Of a stretch of DNA of 19,327 nucleotides, positions 14,367 through 19,327 are shown piece after piece. The notes below the pieces were generated by a model. The model saw only the letters and a list, made by a program, of their open reading frames with translations. It was not told where the DNA came from and made no database searches. A program made the translations under genes and the position numbers. This DNA is from an uncultured Eubacteriales bacterium (GTDB lineage: Bacteria; Bacillota; Clostridia; Peptostreptococcales; Anaerovoracaceae). The DNA lies in the NCBI GenBank assembly GCA_900542245.1, contig UQMQ01000032.1, positions 1 to 19,327 of the forward strand. The letters are read 5' to 3'. Each line of letters starts with the position of its first letter. The stretch's first letter is position 1.

Positions 14367-14813
14367 TTACTCTGCGCTGATTTCCACCGTCAGCTTTCCG
14401 GTAACTTCCGGATAAAGCTTCACATCAATGCTGACGGTTCCGGTCTGCTTGATCGGTCCGTCGAGCAAAATCTTTTTCTTATCGACAGTAATCTTGTGCT
14501 GCTCTTTCAATTTTTCTGCGATATCCTTTGAGGTGATCGAGCCGAATACTTTTCCATTTTCTCCTGCTTTTGTCTGTATCTTGACGGTCAGACTGCTGAG
14601 CTTCTCTGCGATAGCCTGTGCGGCGGCTTTTTCCTCAGCCTTTTTCTCTGCCGCGATTGCTTTTTGCTTTTCCAGGCTTCTGATATTGCCGTCGGTCGCC
14701 TCGGTCGCATAGCCTCTCGGCAGCAGCATGTTTCTTGCGTAGCCGTCGCTGACCTTTACCACATCTCCTGCCTTGCCGGTTCCTTTTACGTCTCTATTTA
14801 AGATTACTATCAT
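14367..14813 (-). CDS. rplI: 50S ribosomal protein bL9
   Basis: A 148-residue protein of normal length. The N-terminal RNA-binding domain carries the signature VKGTGKAGDVVKVSDGYARN and the LLPRGYA turn; a long Ala/Lys/Glu central helix (about 45-75) joins it to the C-terminal domain (FGSITSKDIAEKL). bL9 binds 23S rRNA near the L1 stalk and affects frame maintenance. The ATG at 14813 is preceded by GGAGG located inside the 3' end of gdpP; the two genes overlap by 20 bases, so translation is coupled. The gdpP-rplI pairing is conserved in Firmicutes. Confidence 0.98.
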   Translation of the reverse strand: MIVILNRDVKGTGKAGDVVKVSDGYARNMLLPRGYATEATDGNIRSLEKQKAIAAEKKAEEKAAAQAIAEKLSSLTVKIQTKAGENGKVFGSITSKDIAEKLKEQHKITVDKKKILLDGPIKQTGTVSIDVKLYPEVTGKLTVEISAE

Positions 14814-16569
14814 CTTGCTCTACCTCCATCATATCCATAATTTTTTTAATCGTTTCGCCGATGCCGATATCGACCTGCGCGGCGGCTGTGGTCAGATGTC
14901 CGCCGCCTCCGAATTTTTCCATGATCACCTGCACGTTGACTTCGCCCAGCGATCTGGCGCTGATGACCGTTTTGCCGACATCATTCCTGCCTGCCACAAA
15001 GGACGCTTTTACGCCTTTGACGGTCAGCAGCTGATCCGCCACCTGCGCACATAAGATTTGTGCGTCGCTGCGCTCCTTGCGGCACGCCGAAATCGCTACA
15101 CCGTTTTCGTAAACCTGCGCCGAAAGTACGGCTTCGGCACGCAGCTTGATATTTGAAATTTCCTCCTGGAAAAACCGCTTGACCTCTGTCGGGTCTGCGC
15201 CCTGTCTGCGCAGCCATGCGGCCGCCTCAAAGGTCCGCACGCCTGTCTTGACCGAAAACCCGTTGGTATCGATCGTCATGCCTGCCAGCAGTGCCTCCGC
15301 CTCCAGCTTATTGAGGCTCTTCTTGCTGATCATGTACTGCAGCATTTCCGCTACCAGTTCAGAGGCTGATGACGCGTAGGATTCCATATAGGCGAGCACC
15401 GGATTCTCGATGCACTCCTCCATCTTCCTGTGGTGATCTACCACAACGATGCGTTCGCATATTTTCAAAAGCTCCGGACACTGCACCAGACTCGGTCTGT
15501 GTGTGTCCGTTACGATGAGCAGACTTTCTTCATCCGCCAGGCTGACTGCTTTTTCTGAACTGATGAACTGATAATTGTCGCTTTCCTTTGCCTGCCTGAA
15601 AATTTCCTGCAGGCTCTCGTTCACCTCATCGATGACCAGATACGGTTCTTTTTCGCACAGCACGCAGAGTCTGGTAATGCCGAGCGCGGAACCGAAGCTG
15701 TCCATATCCGGGTTTGCATGACCCATGATAAATATTTTTTTGGATTGGTCGATCAGCTGCTTGAGCGCGTGACCGACGATCCTAGATTTTCCCTTATTAC
15801 TTTTCTCGACCGTTTGGAGTTTGCCCCCAAAATATTCGACCTTGATATTGCGTTTGACGACAGCCTGATCGCCGCCGCGTCCAAGCGCCAGATCCAGTGC
15901 AGCATCCGCGTAGGATTCTGTCTGTGCAAGGTCCTTGCCTCCGGCGCCGACACCGATACTCAGGCTTGCCGGAAAGTCCGCGCCTGTTTCCAGATGTCTG
16001 ACTTCATCGAGTATATCAAACTTTGTCGCAGTCATCTTTTCCAGATACTGCTGCTCAAACCAGATGAGATAGGCGCTGTTGCGCACTCTGCTGACAGATG
16101 CGTTGATCCTGCCCGCCCATTTGCGGATCAATTGGTCGATTTCGCCGGAGAGCGCCAGACGCGGCGCAGACCCTGCGTTGCTGATCAGCTCATCGTAATT
16201 GTCGATCTGAATCTTCGCGACGCATGGTTTCTCGGCATTGTATCGGTCTTTGAGCTCCTCTAAATTCGTGACATCGTAGAAAAAGATGATCAGCTCGGTT
16301 TCATCTTCTTCATTCTTCTGTGCGGCGAGCTTAAATACCCTGTCGTTTCTCTTGATGATCGGAGAAACGCCATCCTGCAGGGACTGATAAAGCTCTGTGA
16401 GCTTTACTCCTGTCAATGCAAAAAGGTCACTGTCCAGAATATCGTCATACAAAAATACCTGACTGATCTGATCGCTCGCCCCGATCACCTTTCCCTGCTC
16501 ATTGATGATACAGATCGGCAGCGGTACTGACAACACAGCAGTATGCAATTCTTTTTCTGATTTTCCCAT
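14794..16569 (-). CDS. gdpP: GdpP-type c-di-AMP phosphodiesterase lacking the membrane anchor
   Basis: A 591-residue protein: PAS-like domain from about residue 8, a degenerate GGDEF-like domain (about 110-245), then DHH/DHHA1 (about 265-585). Metal ligands of the phosphodiesterase are intact: His284, Asp288 and Asp290 in GHANPDMD, Asp355, Asp378-His379-His380, Asp434, and the GGGGH motif (554-558). GdpP breaks down c-di-AMP to pApA and so influences potassium/osmolyte balance and wall homeostasis. Typical GdpP is about 660 residues and begins with two membrane helices; here these are missing. The start is firm: GAGGAAGG lies upstream and an in-frame TGA (16588-16590) seven codons before the ATG rules out extension. 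A long gene-free region with repeats and candidate promoters precedes it. Confidence 0.93.
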   Translation of the reverse strand: MGKSEKELHTAVLSVPLPICIINEQGKVIGASDQISQVFLYDDILDSDLFALTGVKLTELYQSLQDGVSPIIKRNDRVFKLAAQKNEEDETELIIFFYDVTNLEELKDRYNAEKPCVAKIQIDNYDELISNAGSAPRLALSGEIDQLIRKWAGRINASVSRVRNSAYLIWFEQQYLEKMTATKFDILDEVRHLETGADFPASLSIGVGAGGKDLAQTESYADAALDLALGRGGDQAVVKRNIKVEYFGGKLQTVEKSNKGKSRIVGHALKQLIDQSKKIFIMGHANPDMDSFGSALGITRLCVLCEKEPYLVIDEVNESLQEIFRQAKESDNYQFISSEKAVSLADEESLLIVTDTHRPSLVQCPELLKICERIVVVDHHRKMEECIENPVLAYMESYASSASELVAEMLQYMISKKSLNKLEAEALLAGMTIDTNGFSVKTGVRTFEAAAWLRRQGADPTEVKRFFQEEISNIKLRAEAVLSAQVYENGVAISACRKERSDAQILCAQVADQLLTVKGVKASFVAGRNDVGKTVISARSLGEVNVQVIMEKFGGGGHLTTAAAQVDIGIGETIKKIMDMMEVEQDDSNLK

Positions 16570-16630
16570 CTTAACCTTCCTCTGTAATCAAAACGCTTTG
16601 CCTGTTGATATGAGATATGGCATGCAATAT

Positions 16631-16659
16631 ATTATACCATAAGTTCTAAGCTCTGTCTG
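16631..16659 (-). promoter_or_regulatory. Candidate proximal promoter of gdpP-rplI
   Basis: On minus: CAGACA (4 of 6), 17-base spacer, TATAAT with a TGG extension directly before it. The start would be near 16624, giving a 55-base leader before the gdpP ATG. The -35 lies inside interspersed repeat copy B. Confidence 0.5.
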
Positions 16660-16757
16660 CGCCTTTGGCTTGCCACTCGCTAAGAACTCTGGGCATCTGT
16701 CGTACATCAGTTCTGCCGTCGCCTGCGGCTCGGCAATCACTGTGTAAGGACATTATA
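16642..16757 (-). repeat. Interspersed repeat, copy B
   Basis: Second copy of the repeat found in yabQ. It contains two tandem half-units (from 16651 and from 16711), a near-inverted pair AGTTCTAAG (16642-16650) and CTAAGAACT (16680-16688), and the exact 24-base block shared with copy A at 16652-16675. On minus its entry edge reads TTATAATGTCCTT, containing a TATAAT at 16752-16757. It lies between sprT-like and gdpP and encodes nothing. Confidence 0.8.
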
Positions 16758-16786
16758 ACGCCGCGGCGAAGCCGAATAAAGGCGTT
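16757..16786. repeat. Compound hairpin next to repeat copy B
   Basis: AACGCC (16757-16762) pairs with GGCGTT (16781-16786), enclosing an inner CGGC-GAA-GCCG hairpin (16764-16774). No U-run follows on minus, so it is not a normal terminator. It lies in the predicted gdpP leader. Confidence 0.55.
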
Positions 16787-16788
16787 TC

Positions 16789-16838
16789 AATGGTTCCTAC
16801 CTTGCAGCAACGCTGCAGATATAATCCTAGGAACCATT
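16789..16838. repeat. Long inverted repeat with an inner hairpin upstream of gdpP
   Basis: AATGGTTCCTA (16789-16799) and TAGGAACCATT (16828-16838) are perfect 11-bp arms; between them TGCAGC-AAC-GCTGCA (16803-16817) is a second perfect hairpin. The right arm overlaps a TATAAT box, so the element could be an operator, a cruciform, or the edge of a small mobile element. Confidence 0.65.
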
Positions 16839-16844
16839 ATACCA
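16836..16844 (-). promoter_or_regulatory. Candidate distal extended -10 promoter upstream of gdpP
   Basis: TGGTATAAT on minus, with ATGAAA (4 of 6 to -35) 17 bases upstream at the very end of the sprT-like gene. If used, it would give a leader of about 260 bases containing both hairpins and repeat copy B. Confidence 0.45.
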
Positions 16845-16860
16845 CACTTTTTCAAAAATT

Positions 16861-17406
16861 TCATCTACTAGATATAGCGTCTTGCGAAATGATTTTTAAC
16901 TTCCCACCACATTTTGCGCAGCGGTAACGCTGCGGATACTGTGTCAGCCGAGAGGCGCGCTTTCTACGTATCACCGCGCCGCAGCCTTGGCATTGCAGGA
17001 TATATCTATAGCTTTCCCTGCGATAACGCGCCTCCGTTTCCGGCAGCCCCATGGCAGCATCGGAGGTCGTAGTCGTAATCGCATAGCCATATGCTTGATT
17101 CATGGCAGCCGCATACATTTTCCATTTCTTCCCATGATTCTGGCAGCCGCTGCAGGTGTGCAGGAGCTCATGCGCCAGAATCTCTTTGATTTTTTTGTCT
17201 TCACAGGCGAGCACCTTTTGTGAAAGTTCGATTTCAAACTGCCGCACTCCAAATGCGTTTTGTACGGTTCTGCAGCAGCCGAATCTTCGTTTTGCTCTTG
17301 CATTGACGCGCACATTCCGTTTGATTTTGCCGAGTGGAATCCGGACAGCTTCAGCCTCCCGGATCACATCTTTTAATAGTTGGTTGATTTCTTCCTGTTC
17401 CCGCAT
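16861..17406 (-). CDS. SprT-like zinc metalloprotein
   Basis: A 181-residue protein with the SprT-like layout: HELLHTCSGCQNHGKKW holding the HExxH motif (His79, Glu80, His83) and a further His91 as predicted third ligand, then a C-terminal zinc ribbon of two CxxC pairs (Cys139/Cys142 and Cys163/Cys166). SprT-like domains occur in bacterial SprT and in the eukaryotic DNA-protein crosslink protease Spartan; proteolytic activity of this one is inferred from the motif. The start at 17406 follows GGAGAGGGG. It lies between the parS-like site and the gdpP leader. A hairpin separates it from parB, so it may be transcribed by read-through or by a promoter I cannot see. It has no visible terminator of its own. 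Confidence 0.82.
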   Translation of the reverse strand: MREQEEINQLLKDVIREAEAVRIPLGKIKRNVRVNARAKRRFGCCRTVQNAFGVRQFEIELSQKVLACEDKKIKEILAHELLHTCSGCQNHGKKWKMYAAAMNQAYGYAITTTTSDAAMGLPETEARYRRESYRYILQCQGCGAVIRRKRASRLTQYPQRYRCAKCGGKLKIISQDAISSR

Positions 17407-17426
17407 GTTCCCCTCTCCAAAAGAAT

Positions 17427-17445
17427 CAGCCCCTGTGAGGGGCTG
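17427..17445 (-). terminator. Probable terminator after parB
   Basis: CAGCCCC (17427-17433) and GGGGCTG (17439-17445) with loop TGTGA give a 7-bp GC-rich stem. On minus it is followed by ATTCTTTTGG, a weak U-run, so termination may be incomplete and allow read-through into the sprT-like gene. Confidence 0.5.
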
Positions 17446-17448
17446 GTA

Positions 17449-17464
17449 TGTTTCACATGAAACA
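17449..17464. promoter_or_regulatory. parS-like centromere site
   Basis: TGTTTCACATGAAACA differs at one base from the Bacillus-type parS consensus TGTTNCACGTGAAACA. It lies 10 bases past the parB stop, between it and a hairpin. ParB binds such sites, loads as a CTP-dependent clamp and spreads. The single change breaks the symmetry of the central CG, so affinity may be lower. Confidence 0.85.
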
Positions 17465-17474
17465 ATCTTCTCGA

Positions 17475-18410
17475 TTATAGTGATTTCAACAGGTCTATCA
17501 ATCTTTCAAGCTCGTCTCTGCCAAAAAACTCGATCTCGATCCTGCCTTTTTTTCCGCTCTGCTGAATATGCACTCTGGTCCCTAAAATTTCTTTCAGTTC
17601 TTCTTCTACCTTGGCCTCATTCGGATTTTTTTGCTTCTTTACAGGCTTTTTCTTCTGCGGCTTTGCGAGCGCATTGACCGCCTGCTCCGTCTCCCGGACA
17701 GACAGACCTTCCTTTAATATCTTTTCGCAAAGCTTTTCCTTGACCGCATCGTCTTCGATACCAGCCAGTGTTCTGCCATGTGCCGCCGATAGATTTCCCT
17801 CGGAGATCTGATGGATAATATCCTGCGGAAGCTTTAGCAGACGCAGCGCATTTGCGATATACGGGCGGCTTTTGCCGACGCTTTTGGACACCTGCTCCTG
17901 CGTCATCCCAAAGGTTTGCATCATACGCTGCAGGCCCTCTGCCTCCTCGATTGGATTGAGATCCTCCCGCTGCATGTTCTCGATGATGGCAAAGAGCATA
18001 TTCTGTTCATCGGTCAGCTCTCTGACCAGACAAGGAACCTGTGATAATTCTGCCTTTCTGGCCGCGCGCCATCTGCGCTCTCCGGCTACGATCTCGTAAC
18101 CGTTCTCCTGTTTTCTGACAACGATCGGCTGAATGATGCCATGCTCCTTGATGGAGGCCGCCAGTTCTTCAATTTTATCTTCTTGAAAGGTTTTGCGCGG
18201 TTGGTTCAGATTCGGCATGATATCGTGGATTTTGATATAACGCACACCGTCGTTTTCGCTCTTCTCGCCTGCCGTATGCTCTGCCTTTCCTTTTTTCTCT
18301 GTATCTTTTGCCTGCGCTTTTACCGCATCTGCTTCGTCGTAAACCGGCACTGCGTCAGCAAACAATGCGTCTAAGCCTCTTCCGAGTCCACCTTTTTTTG
18401 CTGTTGCCAT
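17475..18410 (-). CDS. parB: Chromosome-partitioning protein ParB (Spo0J)
   Basis: A 311-residue ParB. N-terminal GGLGRGLDALF (residues 7-17) is the ParA-stimulating segment; then an acidic/Lys linker, NQPRK (69-73), the CTP-binding GERRWRAA (110-117), NMQREDLNPIEEA, a helix-turn-helix centred on about 169-190 that reads parS, and the AAHGRTLAG element (209-217). The C-terminal dimerisation domain (from about 262) ends in a hydrophobic helix. ParB acts with ParA and parS in origin segregation and loading of SMC. The ATG at 18410 follows GGAGG; only one base separates it from the parA stop, so the two are an operon. A parS-like site lies just downstream. It could also be the nucleoid-occlusion paralogue Noc, but adjacency to parA favours ParB. 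Confidence 0.97.
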   Translation of the reverse strand: MATAKKGGLGRGLDALFADAVPVYDEADAVKAQAKDTEKKGKAEHTAGEKSENDGVRYIKIHDIMPNLNQPRKTFQEDKIEELAASIKEHGIIQPIVVRKQENGYEIVAGERRWRAARKAELSQVPCLVRELTDEQNMLFAIIENMQREDLNPIEEAEGLQRMMQTFGMTQEQVSKSVGKSRPYIANALRLLKLPQDIIHQISEGNLSAAHGRTLAGIEDDAVKEKLCEKILKEGLSVRETEQAVNALAKPQKKKPVKKQKNPNEAKVEEELKEILGTRVHIQQSGKKGRIEIEFFGRDELERLIDLLKSL

Positions 18411-18411
18411 G

Positions 18412-19188
18412 CTATATATCCTCCTCTTCTAGGTCGAGGAATTCTTCCGCAAAATCCATATATGCCTCCGCGCCTCTTGATTTCGGGTCATACTGCGTGA
18501 TCGGCATACCGTAGCTCGGCGCCTCTGCGAGTCTGACATTCCGCGGGATCACAGTCGCATAGACCTTGCCGCCGAAATATTTTTTGACCTCCTGCACGAC
18601 CTGCAGGGAAAGATTCGTTCTTCCGTCGAACATGCTGAGAATAACCCCTTGGATCTCCAGCTTTGGATTCAGGCTCTTTTTGACAAGTTCGATCGTACTG
18701 ACCAGCTGACTGACACCTTCGAGCGCATAAAATTCACATTGGATCGGAATCAAAACGCTGTCTACCGCCGAGAGAGAATTGATCGTCAAAAGTCCCAGAG
18801 ACGGCGGACAATCGATGAAGATGTAATCGTAATTATCCTTGATCTTATCCAGCCCGTTCTTTAGGGTACGCTCCCTACCCTCGATTTCTACAAGCTCGAC
18901 TTCTGCACCGGCCAGATCGACGCTGGCGGGAATCAGGTCAAGATTTTCGACATTTGTCTTGATGATCGCTTTCCGCGGGTCAAAGCTCTTATCGATCAAA
19001 ATATTGTAGATGGTATATTTAAGATTCTTTTTTGATACACCGATACCGCTGGTCGTGTTGCCCTGCGGGTCGATATCCAGAACCAGCACTTTTTTTCCTT
19101 TCAGTGCAAGGCAGGCTGCGAGATTGATATTCGTTGTTGTCTTGCCGACGCCGCCCTTCTGGTTGAATATTGCGATTGCTTTACCCAA
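18412..19188 (-). CDS. parA: Chromosome-partitioning ATPase ParA (Soj), TTG start
   Basis: A 258-residue deviant Walker ATPase: P-loop KGGVGKTT (11-18), Walker A' DIDPQGN (38-44), Walker B YIFIDCPPSLG and the basic DNA-binding residues towards the C-terminus. It binds DNA non-specifically as an ATP dimer and is stimulated by ParB. The start is judged to be TTG at 19188: the family begins MGKAIAIFNQKGG, and GGGAGGAAC sits at the right distance. The in-frame ATG at 19203 and a longer one at 19248 have no ribosome site; using 19203 would place GGAGG inside the coding part. Length then equals the usual Soj size. It leads the parAB operon; the promoter is not clear. Confidence 0.95.
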   Translation of the reverse strand: MGKAIAIFNQKGGVGKTTTNINLAACLALKGKKVLVLDIDPQGNTTSGIGVSKKNLKYTIYNILIDKSFDPRKAIIKTNVENLDLIPASVDLAGAEVELVEIEGRERTLKNGLDKIKDNYDYIFIDCPPSLGLLTINSLSAVDSVLIPIQCEFYALEGVSQLVSTIELVKKSLNPKLEIQGVILSMFDGRTNLSLQVVQEVKKYFGGKVYATVIPRNVRLAEAPSYGMPITQYDPKSRGAEAYMDFAEEFLDLEEEDI

Positions 19189-19252
19189 AATAGTTCCTCC
19201 CATGATGAAGTTTATTGCTGTATATACCTTCAGTTGACAAGAGCACACACGC

Positions 19253-19308
19253 CTGGACGGGTTGAAATTTCAACGCATGCTTCGTTCTCGTCTCAGGCTT
19301 ACGTCCAG
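19253..19308. repeat. Nested inverted repeats upstream of parA
   Basis: CTGGACG (19253-19259) and CGTCCAG (19302-19308) flank a perfect 14-base palindrome GTTGAAATTTCAAC (19261-19274). A further hairpin GCTTAC-GTCCA-GTAAGC (19297-19313) overlaps the right arm. The 124 bases upstream of the 19203 ATG hold no gene that I can see; the segment runs to the window edge. Confidence 0.5.
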
Positions 19309-19327
19309 TAAGCTTTCGTCCTGCGGC

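Noticed and set aside
1..19327. CRISPR array, tRNA or rRNA gene, transposase or phage gene
   Set aside because: I looked on both strands and saw no regular short repeats with spacers, no tRNA-like cloverleaf, no rRNA segment and no recombinase or phage motif.

Overview
The window looks like chromosomal DNA from a low-GC-lineage Gram-positive anaerobe (class Clostridia), with a moderate base composition of roughly half G+C judged by eye. The evidence is the core gene set: Soj/Spo0J-type parA-parB with a parS-like site, gdpP-rplI-dnaB in the order usual for Firmicutes, a DnaD-type primosome protein, RNase M5 beside rsmA, and the yabP-yabQ-divIC cluster, whose yab genes belong to endospore formers. 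I cannot name the genus. Almost everything lies on the minus strand; only one gene, a DUF1275 membrane protein, is on the plus strand.

Read in the direction of transcription (right to left), the layout is: (1) parA (TTG start) and parB, then a parS-like site and a hairpin, then a SprT-like zinc metalloprotein gene; (2) a 290-base gene-free stretch with two compound hairpins, an interspersed repeat and three -10 boxes, leading into gdpP and rplI, closed by a strong terminator; (3) dnaB, a DnaD-family gene carrying a DnaI-like zinc ribbon at its C-terminus, and a LysM-G5-M23 peptidase, closed by a second terminator; (4) a tightly overlapped run yabP-yabQ-divIC-rnmV-rsmA-LTA-synthase-like-GNAT, ending at a bidirectional terminator shared with the convergent DUF1275 gene; (5) an accessory left end with a SanA-like DUF218 membrane protein, a cysteine-desulfurase-family enzyme, a lipoprotein and a protein with two tandem DUF2750 domains.

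Functionally the right half combines chromosome segregation (parABS), replication initiation and helicase functions (dnaB, DnaD-like), c-di-AMP turnover (gdpP) and translation (rplI). The middle combines cell-wall work (M23 peptidase, LTA synthase-like enzyme, DivIC-like division protein), sporulation (yabP/yabQ) and rRNA maturation (rnmV, rsmA).

I see no CRISPR array, phage or insertion-sequence transposase, toxin-antitoxin pair or RNA gene. The most interesting points are: a GdpP that starts directly at its PAS domain and so lacks the usual membrane anchor; a DnaD protein fused to the zinc-ribbon end of a helicase loader without its ATPase; a repeat of about 110 bases, present twice, one copy of which supplies the last third of YabQ; and the structured region in front of gdpP.
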